The notes below the pieces were generated by a model. The model ran no database searches and had not been told where the DNA came from. It saw nothing but the letters and a program-made list of their open reading frames with translations. A stretch of 24,034 nucleotides of DNA from Thermoplasmata archaeon (GTDB taxonomy: Archaea > Thermoplasmatota > Thermoplasmata > Thermoplasmatales > Thermoplasmataceae), in NCBI GenBank assembly GCA_021806355.1, contig JAJZXT010000207.1, positions 1 through 24,034 of the forward strand. Reading direction: 5' to 3'. The stretch's first letter is position 1. Each line of letters begins with the position of its first letter. The translations under genes were made by a program, and so were the position numbers. Positions 14,815-22,349 of the stretch are shown in pieces.

Positions 14815-15860
14815 GCTATACCACCTATGCCACTCAATATGATAATTCCCGTGATTACCAAATTAATAAATGAAAGAGGCAGCAATATCTTCCATCCAAA
14901 ATTAACAAATTTATCAATCCTGACCCGCGGCATTGAAAGCCATACAGTCAGTGAAATTATGACCAGAATTATCGTTTTTACCATGAACCATACGAAACCG
15001 ATTGAGCTTTCAAAGGGCCCGCTTCCTCCGCCGAGATACAATACACTGACCAGCATAGAGCCAAGGAAAATTGTTCCAAATAATCCCATATAGAACATCC
15101 CGAATCTCAATCCACCATATTCCGTAGTGTCACCGGTGACGAGTTCGCTGTCGCTTTCCCCCATATCAAATGGGGAATAGGAAGCCCTTGCTATCATGGA
15201 TACAAAGAAAATGAACAGCCCAATGGGCTCAAGAATACCGAACGGTATGCTCTGAACTGATACTATGTTTTGCAGGTTGAGTGGTTGAAAAGTGTTTGCT
15301 GATGATATCATTATGATGGCAAGAATTGACAACATCATAGGAACCTCAAAAGATATATCCTTTGCCACAGCCCTTAAAGCGCCAAGCATTGCATATTTAT
15401 TGTTTGAGCTTATGCCTGCCAGAATCTCTCCTATAGGCATTATTGCAAGAACTGCAAATATGAGTATTATTCCAACGTTTGAATGTGTAATTGTCAGCGA
15501 TCCAAACCAGTATAGATTGCTGTATGGTACCATTATGAATGCAAGGATTAACCCCATGAATACAATAATAGGTGCCAGTTTGTATGGCAGATCGTCCCTT
15601 CCGTCCGGGAATATTGATTCTTTCTGCATTAATTTGAGCCCGTCCGCCATTACCTGTAACACGCCAAATTTTCCAACTCTGTTGGGCCCGATTCTGTTCT
15701 GTACCCTTGCCATATATTTACGGAAGAAATAAACCATTCCGGCTATGACCGTAACTGAAAATATCAGCACTATAATCGTTTCAATGATATATGCTCCTGC
15801 GTAAGAAGGGAGATGTCCGAGTGGTGAAAGGATACTCTGGATCCTGTTTAAGATATTCAT
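14811..15860 (-). CDS. nuoH: NADH-quinone oxidoreductase-like subunit H
   Basis: A 349-residue membrane subunit with about eight helices that forms the quinone-chamber roof and links the peripheral and membrane arms. Signatures seen: RIGPNRVGKFGVLQVMADGL (56-75) in the first matrix-side loop, and the acidic loop SYSPFDMGESDSELVTGDTT followed by EYGGLRFGMF, equivalent to the E-rich loop of NuoH that lines the E-channel. The usual ERAPFDLPE block is present as ARASYSPFDMGES, so the family Glu/Arg arrangement is a little changed. The start ATG 15860 overlaps the nuoD stop (ATGA), with GGAGAGG upstream. Length is close to the bacterial protein's 325-345. Confidence 0.97.
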   Translation of the reverse strand: MNILNRIQSILSPLGHLPSYAGAYIIETIIVLIFSVTVIAGMVYFFRKYMARVQNRIGPNRVGKFGVLQVMADGLKLMQKESIFPDGRDDLPYKLAPIIVFMGLILAFIMVPYSNLYWFGSLTITHSNVGIILIFAVLAIMPIGEILAGISSNNKYAMLGALRAVAKDISFEVPMMLSILAIIMISSANTFQPLNLQNIVSVQSIPFGILEPIGLFIFFVSMIARASYSPFDMGESDSELVTGDTTEYGGLRFGMFYMGLFGTIFLGSMLVSVLYLGGGSGPFESSIGFVWFMVKTIILVIISLTVWLSMPRVRIDKFVNFGWKILLPLSFINLVITGIIILSGIGGIA

Positions 15861-16984
15861 CTGTCAACCTCTCCAAATACAAGATCGATTGAACCTGAAA
15901 TGGCAACAAGATCTGCGATCATAACATCCTTTCCTATTTCCCTTAGAACTGAAAGATTCTTAAATGTGGGGCTCCTGACCCGCACCCTGTATGGTTTAAC
16001 GGATCCATCCCCGACAATATAAACGCCAAATTCACCTTTGCTGGATTCAGTTCTTGCATAAACTTCCCCATCTCCCCTTAATCGTATCATAAGCGATTTT
16101 TTGGCCTTTGGATTGAAGTATGGACCCTCCGGGATTTTATCCAGCGCCTGCCGCACTATCTTTAGTGATTGCCTCATCTCTTCATATCTCACGAGAAATC
16201 TTCCAAGGCAATCTTTTGAATATGATACAGGAATGTCAAAATTAACCTTGTCATACATCAGGTAGGGCTCAGCCTTCCTCACATCATATTCAACCCCTGA
16301 TCCCCTGAGCATTGGTCCGGTGACTCCATAACTAATTGCAACATCTTTTTCCAGTATGCCAATGCCCTTGGTTCTTGAAATGAAGATATCATTCTTGACG
16401 AACAGGTTGAATACCTCTTCCAGTTTCTTTGGAAATGTTTCCAGGAATTCTCTTATCATGAATATTATTTTTTCATTGAAATCCTGATAGACTCCCCCTA
16501 TGCTCATGTAGTTCGTAAGCAGACGGGACCCGCTTGCTTCGGTGAAAATATCAAGAAGTTTTTCCCTGAGATCAAAAACATAAAAGAATGGAGTCAGCAT
16601 TCCCATATCGAGTCCATAAGCCCCTGCCCACACGAGGTGCGAGGCTATCCTGCTCAACTCTGCCATTATTGTCCGTATCCATTTTGCTCTCTCTGGAGGT
16701 TCTATTCCTAATAATTTTTCGGCTGCCTCCAGGTATCCTGCCTCCATGGAAAGTGAGTTGACATAATCCATTCTGTCAAAATATATGAGTGAATCACAGT
16801 AATAATCAAGTTCACATATCTTTTCGGCATTCCTGTGAAGATATCCAATTATTGGCTCAACTTTCTTGACCGTTTCCCCGTCAAGAAGAAGTTTCAATCT
16901 TAAGACTCCATGAGTCGACGGATGCTGGGGGCCCATGTTAAGCTCAACATATTTATTTGTAGGTTCCGAAATTTCCATTACCAT
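15857..16984 (-). CDS. nuoD: NADH-quinone oxidoreductase-like subunit D (49 kDa)
   Basis: A 375-residue subunit related to the large subunit of NiFe hydrogenases; with NuoB and NuoH it forms the quinone-binding site. The N-terminal loop MGPQHPSTHGVLRL (17-30) contains the His25 that corresponds to the quinone-hydrogen-bonding histidine. YFDRMDYVNSLS (68-79) carries the matching tyrosine (Tyr68). The nickel-binding cysteines of hydrogenases are absent, as expected for complex I. C-terminal RVRSPTFKNL and DLVAISGSIDLVFGEVDR are typical. Two starts are possible, ATG 16984 (7-base overlap with nuoC) or ATG 16978 (1-base overlap); the sequence does not decide. NuoC and NuoD are separate here, unlike the fused NuoCD of enterobacteria. 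Confidence 0.97.
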   Translation of the reverse strand: MVMEISEPTNKYVELNMGPQHPSTHGVLRLKLLLDGETVKKVEPIIGYLHRNAEKICELDYYCDSLIYFDRMDYVNSLSMEAGYLEAAEKLLGIEPPERAKWIRTIMAELSRIASHLVWAGAYGLDMGMLTPFFYVFDLREKLLDIFTEASGSRLLTNYMSIGGVYQDFNEKIIFMIREFLETFPKKLEEVFNLFVKNDIFISRTKGIGILEKDVAISYGVTGPMLRGSGVEYDVRKAEPYLMYDKVNFDIPVSYSKDCLGRFLVRYEEMRQSLKIVRQALDKIPEGPYFNPKAKKSLMIRLRGDGEVYARTESSKGEFGVYIVGDGSVKPYRVRVRSPTFKNLSVLREIGKDVMIADLVAISGSIDLVFGEVDR

Positions 16985-17436
16985 CCATCCCCCGGATCAA
17001 AGCTTGCATAATCATTGCCACTTTCATCCATGTTTACAAATTGCACCTTGCTCAGATCATAATTTTTCCTTAGAGGGAAACCTGACCATCCCTCCGGCAG
17101 CAATATCCTTTTAAGGTTAGGATGACCCTCAAAAATGATTCCCATAAGATCATATTGTTCCCTTTCGTCCCAATCAGCACTTTGCCATATGGAGGTTACA
17201 CTCGGAACTGTGTCATTAATCGTTTCCGTTTTAACGACGATATATTCATTTCTTTCCACTGAATGAAGATGGTATACAACTTCAATCTTGTCTCGCCTGT
17301 CAATGCCCGTAATAAGGGATAGATGATCAAACCCCTGTTCAAAAAAAGATTTCATTGCGGCGATAAGATCTTCTTTCTTGACCCTGAATATTTTTCGCTT
17401 ATCTTTTCCTACCGGCTCTTCTATAATGTCAACCAT
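16978..17436 (-). CDS. nuoC: NADH-quinone oxidoreductase-like subunit C (30 kDa)
   Basis: A 152-residue subunit of the peripheral arm. The family signature is complete near the C-terminus: WDEREQYDLMGIIFEGHPNL (about 108-127), then KRILLPEGWSGFPLRKNYDL. It packs against NuoD and NuoB and has no cofactor. The C-terminal tail after the signature is short. The start ATG 17436 is placed by AGGTGAGGAG directly before it, and the nuoB stop lies 4 bases upstream. Length is somewhat shorter than bacterial NuoC (about 180-200), mainly at the N-terminus. Confidence 0.95.
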   Translation of the reverse strand: MVDIIEEPVGKDKRKIFRVKKEDLIAAMKSFFEQGFDHLSLITGIDRRDKIEVVYHLHSVERNEYIVVKTETINDTVPSVTSIWQSADWDEREQYDLMGIIFEGHPNLKRILLPEGWSGFPLRKNYDLSKVQFVNMDESGNDYASFDPGDGW

Positions 17437-17440
17437 CTCC

Positions 17441-17905
17441 TCACCTGTCGGTTTCTCCCCTTATCTTCTTTTGGAGAGTTATCAGGCCGTTAATCAGAGC
17501 CTCAGGCGTTGGAGGGCATCCAGGAACATATACGTCTACCGGAATCACCCTGTCAACACCTAATACAACTGAATATCCCTGATTATATGGTCCTCCCTGA
17601 AGCACACAAACACCCATCGCAATGACATATTTCGGATATGGCATTTCATCATACAATCTTCTTACCCTTGGAGCCATCTTTTTTGTTACGGTCCCGGATA
17701 CAATCATGAGATCTGACTGCCTTGGAGAATTCCTGAAAACTTCACTTCCAAATCTTGAAATGTCTGCTTTTGAAGCCTGAACCGCCATCATTTCTATTGC
17801 ACAGCAAGCCAGCCCAAATGTTAGAGGCCATATGGAGTTGCTTCTTCCCCATTCCATGGCTTTTTCCATTGTTGTGGTTAGAATTCCTGCATCCCCAGTC
17901 TTCAT
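17441..17905 (-). CDS. nuoB: NADH-quinone oxidoreductase-like subunit B (cluster N2)
   Basis: A 154-residue subunit that holds the [4Fe-4S] cluster N2, the last electron carrier before quinone. All four ligands are visible: tandem Cys34-Cys35 in FGLACCAIEMM, Cys100 in AMGVCVLQGG and Cys130 in VPGCPPTPEAL. The segment after Cys100 is unusual: most NuoB proteins have C-A-S/N-S-G-G, whereas this one has C-V-L-Q-G-G. The longer frame begins at GTG 17914. ATG 17905 is preferred because it overlaps the nuoA stop as ATGA and has GAGGTGG 4-6 bases before it, the same spacing as other genes in the operon. The protein is a peripheral-arm subunit between NuoD, NuoI and the membrane. Confidence 0.95.
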   Translation of the reverse strand: MKTGDAGILTTTMEKAMEWGRSNSIWPLTFGLACCAIEMMAVQASKADISRFGSEVFRNSPRQSDLMIVSGTVTKKMAPRVRRLYDEMPYPKYVIAMGVCVLQGGPYNQGYSVVLGVDRVIPVDVYVPGCPPTPEALINGLITLQKKIRGETDR

Positions 17906-18339
17906 TTTATCCACCTCATGTAACCTTTCTTATATCCATAAAAGACTGCAAACATAGGCATCAGGATAAATAGTATTGTTTCGATGAATGGGTATACACC
18001 TAGCGTCTTGAAATCAAATGCCCATGGAATCAAGAGTGCCATATCAACATCGAACAGCACAAAGAGGAGGATAATGAAATAATATTGAACTCTAACAAAT
18101 GAATTGTATGATCCTCTTGCTACCTCGCCAGATTCATAGGTTTCTGTATAGCTCGAATTTCTGACTGGAGAGGATTCCAATGACAGGTTTTTTATGATAT
18201 CCGAGGGCTTGAAGGATAATTTTTTGCCACGGTTTGCCCTTGAATTGGACAATGTAGGAAGCATGGTGAATATCAAGAACATCCCCAGACCCATTAATAT
18301 GAAGGTTATTAGCAGCGGGATGTATCCATAAAGCAACAT
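17902..18339 (-). CDS. nuoA: NADH-quinone oxidoreductase-like subunit A
   Basis: A 145-residue membrane subunit with three helices (about 4-29, 83-106 and 114-136). The conserved quinone-site loop ends in YESG (68-71), and the second helix carries FVLFDVDMALLIPWA, including the acidic pair of NuoA. The loop between helix 1 and YESG is about 38 residues, roughly 25 longer than in Escherichia coli NuoA, and rich in Ser, Lys and Asn. NuoA is the first gene of the operon. An upstream TTG at 18342 would extend the protein by one residue. ATG 18339 is chosen because it lies about 27 bases from the TATA element, as in a leaderless transcript. Confidence 0.95.
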   Translation of the reverse strand: MLLYGYIPLLITFILMGLGMFLIFTMLPTLSNSRANRGKKLSFKPSDIIKNLSLESSPVRNSSYTETYESGEVARGSYNSFVRVQYYFIILLFVLFDVDMALLIPWAFDFKTLGVYPFIETILFILMPMFAVFYGYKKGYMRWIK

Positions 18340-18360
18340 CAACCGAGTATGCTAAGAAGA

Positions 18361-18370
18361 TATTTAATAA
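18361..18370 (-). promoter_or_regulatory. TATA element of the nuo operon
   Basis: On the minus strand TTATTAAATA is centred about 27 bases upstream of the nuoA ATG, with no ribosome site between. This is the only promoter-like element I see for the roughly 10.9-kb operon through the crotonase gene. Confidence 0.5.
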
Positions 18371-18386
18371 TTTTTTAGAGCAACAC

Positions 18387-18392
18387 AAAAAA
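18387..18392 (-). terminator. T-run after gatE
   Basis: Six T on the minus strand lie about 95 bases past the gatE stop and about 20 bases upstream of the nuo TATA element. It is a plausible U-tract terminator separating the two operons; no stem is seen. Confidence 0.3.
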
Positions 18393-18486
18393 CTCAGAAT
18401 TTATTGTATTTTTTATGCGTTGGGCAAATTGAAAGCGCTGTTGGATTATTACCTGAATCATGAAAGTATTAAGATTGAACTCCTAA

Positions 18487-20304
18487 TTAATGTAAATCCC
18501 CAAGATATGCTTCCATGACTGCCTTTGGATCTATGGGCCTTCTCGTTCTTTCTTTCACTTTGGCAATGACGTTTTCCCTTCTCAATTCACTATTCCTTCG
18601 CAAATCCTCTAGTATTAGCCTCAATTCCTCTGCATCAAGGGGCTTGATCAAATCTGAATTGAAGATTTGATTGATGTCAGTTCCGGAAATCATCAGTTCA
18701 ATGGCAATTTCTAGGGATACCCTGCCGTAGGACATCCTTTTAACGCCTGCCATAATTTGCCTGATATCCTCACGTTTTACCCTTTTCCTGAATTTTCTCT
18801 CCATTTCTGGTATAAACTGGAGCATTATCCTTGAAACCTCCCTGGGTTTACCCCATATTCCAGATAGTTCCTCGAATTCTTTTTTTCTACCTGAGGATAG
18901 GATTATTTCTGATTCCTGTTTAGAGATTTCCCATTTCTTAAGGAATATAGCAACCGCCTCATCAAATGACTTTGGCACTTCTGAAATTGCCTCCTTGAAC
19001 AATTCATCATTCAATTTGATTATTGGAAGATCGGTCTCCGGATACATTCGCCCTGAACCAGAAATGGGCCTCAGGAACCTTGAAGTCCCGTCTTCAAGTG
19101 CAGCTCTTGTTTCTGAGAAGTCAAGAGAACACAACTTCCTTATTCTGCTATTAATTGCTTCTTCTGCAATTGATCTCTTTTCTTCTGTAATCGAAATAAT
19201 CATCATGGCATCATTTTCTTTGCACTTCATTTCTGATCTTATCGAGTCTATTTCTTCCTGTGAAATACCGTATCCTGGAAGCTCATCGGAGTGGATAAAA
19301 CCACTTATGGAAAACAGCTTAAGGGTGTCCGATATTTCCCTGCCGATCCTGAATTCTCCCTGCTTCAAGAGCCCCAGCATATTGGATATTTTACCTATGA
19401 AGATTTTATTTCCTGCAGAGATTCCTTTCTGTATGATTTTGGAATTGGAATTGATCAGTCTGTGAGTGAAATCAAGGAGATTTACTTCCGTGAACCCACC
19501 TCTTTTCAGGAAAATCTCAATTGCAGTGGCTAATGAACCCTGCCTTTTTTCCTCCTCTTGCAGAGCCTGTGAAATGAGGGAAAGTTTTGAGATTCCCTTG
19601 ATTTCCACCCTTCCGTATCCCATTGAAAAATTGACATCCTGCCTGATTGCATCACTATCCCTGCGGATATTTCCGGTCAATAACGCCCTCAGTCCAATTT
19701 CTTTAGCAACCTCGACCGCTTCCTGAAATGTTCTTATATCAGGCGCAGTTGATATTTCCACCAATGGAATTCCAAGCCTATCGAGAGAAAATGTCGTTTT
19801 TCCATCATCTGGATCAATCCTTCTTGCAGAATCTTCCTCGAGGCAAATGGATGTTAACCTTATTTTATGGTCATTCAAAATAAGTTCCCCACCCGTAGAA
19901 ATAATTGCAGTCCTTTGAAAACCAGAGGTATTTGAACCATCGACCACTACTTTTCTCATCACGGAAACGGTTCCAATTATATTTGAATTCAATGAAGCAG
20001 CTATTGACATTGCCGTCTTCAAGGATTCTCTGTTGATTCTATGAGGTGGTTCTTCGTCTGCCTCCACAAGGCAACTATTCTCAGATATTTTGTAATTATA
20101 AGAGATGTGTTTCTTTTCCTCCTGCAGGGCAGCAATGTCGATATCGCCAGATTCATTCCCGGTGGGAAAAAGCCATCTGGAGAAAGTACCATCCAACGCC
20201 GGGCTTTCCATATCCGGACAATTGCAGAACAGCTTCCCTGTGGAAAGCTGAAGATGGATTTCCAGTCCAATTTTTATTTCACTCTGTATATGGCTAATAT
20301 ACAT
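18487..20304 (-). CDS. gatE: Glu-tRNA(Gln) amidotransferase subunit E
   Basis: A 605-residue archaeal GatE, the kinase and amide-transfer subunit that converts Glu-tRNA(Gln) to Gln-tRNA(Gln) using ammonia from GatD. The start of the GatB/E catalytic domain is KIGLEIHLQL (about 11-20), followed by a Cys pair in LFCNCP. EADEEPPHRINRE, DEEPPHR-type and STGGELILNDHKIRL blocks are in the catalytic core. EEDSARRIDPDDG and the LGIPLVEISTAPDI segment are also typical. The middle part (about 270-400) would be the AspRS-like insertion found in GatE and not in GatB. The last about 150 residues form the helical YqeY-like tail that holds the tRNA. ATG 20304 overlaps the gatD end by 11 bases; a GTG immediately before it could add one residue. 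The overlap implies balanced synthesis of the two subunits. Confidence 0.96.
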   Translation of the reverse strand: MYISHIQSEIKIGLEIHLQLSTGKLFCNCPDMESPALDGTFSRWLFPTGNESGDIDIAALQEEKKHISYNYKISENSCLVEADEEPPHRINRESLKTAMSIAASLNSNIIGTVSVMRKVVVDGSNTSGFQRTAIISTGGELILNDHKIRLTSICLEEDSARRIDPDDGKTTFSLDRLGIPLVEISTAPDIRTFQEAVEVAKEIGLRALLTGNIRRDSDAIRQDVNFSMGYGRVEIKGISKLSLISQALQEEEKRQGSLATAIEIFLKRGGFTEVNLLDFTHRLINSNSKIIQKGISAGNKIFIGKISNMLGLLKQGEFRIGREISDTLKLFSISGFIHSDELPGYGISQEEIDSIRSEMKCKENDAMMIISITEEKRSIAEEAINSRIRKLCSLDFSETRAALEDGTSRFLRPISGSGRMYPETDLPIIKLNDELFKEAISEVPKSFDEAVAIFLKKWEISKQESEIILSSGRKKEFEELSGIWGKPREVSRIMLQFIPEMERKFRKRVKREDIRQIMAGVKRMSYGRVSLEIAIELMISGTDINQIFNSDLIKPLDAEELRLILEDLRRNSELRRENVIAKVKERTRRPIDPKAVMEAYLGDLH

Positions 20305-21526
20305 CACCCAGCAGTTCTCTTTCCAGAATCTCTCCTCTCATATTCTTGATCATAAGTGATTCAAAATCTTCATCTTCATTATTGGCAAGGAGAAACATTG
20401 TCTTTGTCAGTGCAACCTCGGGAAGCATATTGCCAGCAGATATTACCCCAATTTTCTTCAGCTCCCTTCCTGTGGAATAAACGTTCAGATCAACAGTTCC
20501 TCTCAGGCACTGTGTTGTCATGATGATTTTTGTGCCGTTTGATACTATCTTTTTCAGGGAACCAAACAAAGCCTGTGAAATATGGCCTAGACCGGTTCCC
20601 ATTATGATAATAGCCCTCTTATCTTCACTCAATTTTTCCAGATCTACTCCTGATAATCCAGGATAGAAATAGACCAACGCAACCCTTGTCTCAAGCTTGT
20701 TCAATAATAGTGTTTCATTGGCTCTTTCTGTGTAACCAGAAATATACTCTACATTTTTATTGCGGAATGTTGCGATAGGTTTACTGGATATTGACTTAAA
20801 GGCATCTCTCCTCGTTGAATGCATCTTCCTTGCCCTTGTCCCTCTTAGAAAGCTTATGCTATCATCGGAAGTGCCGGAATGCATTGAAATACCAACCTCT
20901 CCAATGTTTGTGGATGAAAAAGCCAGCGCTCCTTCCATATTCCCAAATGAATCGCTGCTTGGCCTGTCAGAGCTTCTCTGAGAGCCAACCATTACCACGG
21001 GTCCGGAAAGCTGCTCAAACATAAATGCGAGTGCGGATGATGTATATGTCATAGTATCGGTACCATGAGAAATTACAACTCCCCTTGATTTTGATAATTC
21101 CTCTGAGATTATCCTGGCCAGTTTTATCCACATATCAGGTTTCATGTTCTCACTGAGGATATTTTCAAATTCCCTTACTGCAATAGCGTACTTTTCCTCC
21201 ATGTATGGATAACGATCAATGATCATTCTGATATCGGTTGATGGGTGAACCGCCCCTGTAGTGTAGTCTATTGCACTAACGATCGTCCCTCCAGTAGCTA
21301 TCAGAGAAATTGGAAGCCCGCTGCCGTGCTGTGATTTTATCTTTTTTTTCTTTGCAATCTCTGGTTCGGTTGTTTCGAGTACCTTGATATTCTCCTCTTT
21401 TAAAGTTACATTATAGCCATTTTGAAGCTTGACAGTAACGAATCCTTCTTCTTCAGAGATGAAGATGACCTCAATATCCTCCCCATTATACCTGATCTTG
21501 AGTTTTGTTCCCCTTGCATAGTCCGT
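20294..21526 (-). CDS. gatD: Glu-tRNA(Gln) amidotransferase subunit D, no canonical start codon
   Basis: The asparaginase-like subunit that releases ammonia from Gln or Asn for GatE. An open frame with ATG (21226) gives only 310 residues and lacks the family's N-terminal domain and first catalytic Thr. The same frame continues upstream without a stop for 100 codons. It encodes a beta-rich N-terminal domain (RGTKLKIRYNGEDIEVIFIS), a Lys-rich linker and the active-site block LIATGGTIVSAIDY. Numbered from ACG 21526, the catalytic set is Thr81, Thr156 and Asp157 (HGTDTM) and Lys234 (RARKMHSTRRDAF), with spacings matching known GatD. Total is 410 residues, normal for the family. No ATG, GTG or TTG occurs in those 100 codons. 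ACG 21526 has GAGGTGG at the spacing used elsewhere here, while ATG 21530 is out of frame. See finding. Confidence 0.9.
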   Translation of the reverse strand, partial: TDYARGTKLKIRYNGEDIEVIFISEEEGFVTVKLQNGYNVTLKEENIKVLETTEPEIAKKKKIKSQHGSGLPISLIATGGTIVSAIDYTTGAVHPSTDIRMIIDRYPYMEEKYAIAVREFENILSENMKPDMWIKLARIISEELSKSRGVVISHGTDTMTYTSSALAFMFEQLSGPVVMVGSQRSSDRPSSDSFGNMEGALAFSSTNIGEVGISMHSGTSDDSISFLRGTRARKMHSTRRDAFKSISSKPIATFRNKNVEYISGYTERANETLLLNKLETRVALVYFYPGLSGVDLEKLSEDKRAIIIMGTGLGHISQALFGSLKKIVSNGTKIIMTTQCLRGTVDLNVYSTGRELKKIGVISAGNMLPEVALTKTMFLLANNEDEDFESLMIKNMRGEILERELLGDVY

Positions 21527-21530
21527 TCAT

Positions 21531-21538
21531 GCCACCTC
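21531..21538 (-). promoter_or_regulatory. gatD: Ribosome binding site of gatD
   Basis: Minus-strand AGAGGTGGC lies between the DUF72 stop and the gatD frame. Measured from the GGTGGC core, ACG 21526 is 4 bases away, as in dnaG (4), prx (3), nuoB (4) and nuoL (3). The out-of-frame ATG 21530 is 0 bases away. Confidence 0.55.
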
Positions 21539-21542
21539 TTCC

Positions 21543-22349
21543 TTACAGCATACTTTGCCCTGTCTTAATTTTGATCCCCAGTATCCTGATCAAAGAAAGA
21601 GCATTTACAGGAGCATTTCCAAACGGATGGTTGTTGAAATAAATAGTCACATCTCCTTCCTCATGATTCTTGATCAATTGCCCAATATCCTCAAGTTCTT
21701 TCTCTGAATAATTGTAATTATATTTTTCCATTCCAGCACCTCGCTCATTCCAGCCCTTCCTGTTTCTGCCGTGCAGTCTTATGTAGGATGTGCCATTAGT
21801 GGGCAGTATGTTGTTCATAATATTATCCGGGCTGTCTACGGTGACAGCACCTAAGCCTATGGAAGAGCATCTTTCAAAAAAATCCCTTCCGGAAAGTAGT
21901 TGGCGATTCCTTGCCTCAACGAAAGGAATCATCCATGGTTCTGATATTTCCCCGATCAGCCTTAATTCTCCATTGTAATTGTCTTTTCCAATCCATGGCG
22001 GCAGACCAAACATGGTGGCCTTCAACCTCCCGGCATTTCTTAATGGATTCAGCACTGTTTCAACGAATTCGTTGAAGGAATCCAGCCTTTCTTTGAGATT
22101 GTCTGCGTTTTCGGGATGCGTATACTGCCTTGGCACCTTGACACTGAATCTAAAATCCGCGTTACTATTCAGTTGCTTAATCCATGAATCAACAATATCC
22201 CGCCGAGGAATGTTATAAAAAGTGCTATTGATTTCCACCGTTTCAAAATAATTAGAATATAACCTCAAGGAAGGCCTGGCTGACTTTGGATAAAATGAAC
22301 CGGACCATTCAGGGTATGACCAACCGGAACATCCGATATGGATGCTCAA
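21543..22349 (-). CDS. DUF72 (YecE-like) family protein
   Basis: A 268-residue TIM-barrel protein of the DUF72 family. The N-terminus IHIGCSGWSYPEWSGSFYP is diagnostic of the family. It is followed by LRLYSNYFETVEINSTFYNIP and FRFSVKVPRQYTHPE, then late FVEARNRQLL and a SYIRLHGRN block. The biochemical role of DUF72 proteins is not established. A longer frame beginning at 22565 overlaps the acyl-CoA dehydrogenase gene by 220 bases and its first 72 residues look non-native (many Cys and Asn). The family N-terminus starts right at TTG 22349, which overlaps the dehydrogenase stop as TTGA and has GGAGGAG 8 bases upstream, so that start is chosen. It lies in an operon with the dehydrogenase, gatD and gatE. 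Confidence 0.88.
   Translation of the reverse strand: MSIHIGCSGWSYPEWSGSFYPKSARPSLRLYSNYFETVEINSTFYNIPRRDIVDSWIKQLNSNADFRFSVKVPRQYTHPENADNLKERLDSFNEFVETVLNPLRNAGRLKATMFGLPPWIGKDNYNGELRLIGEISEPWMIPFVEARNRQLLSGRDFFERCSSIGLGAVTVDSPDNIMNNILPTNGTSYIRLHGRNRKGWNERGAGMEKYNYNYSEKELEDIGQLIKNHEEGDVTIYFNNHPFGNAPVNALSLIRILGIKIKTGQSML

Noticed and set aside
18995..19465. Plus-strand open frame of 156 codons inside gatE
   Set aside because: Shadow frame opposite a well-conserved gene, with no promoter, ribosome site or family resemblance.
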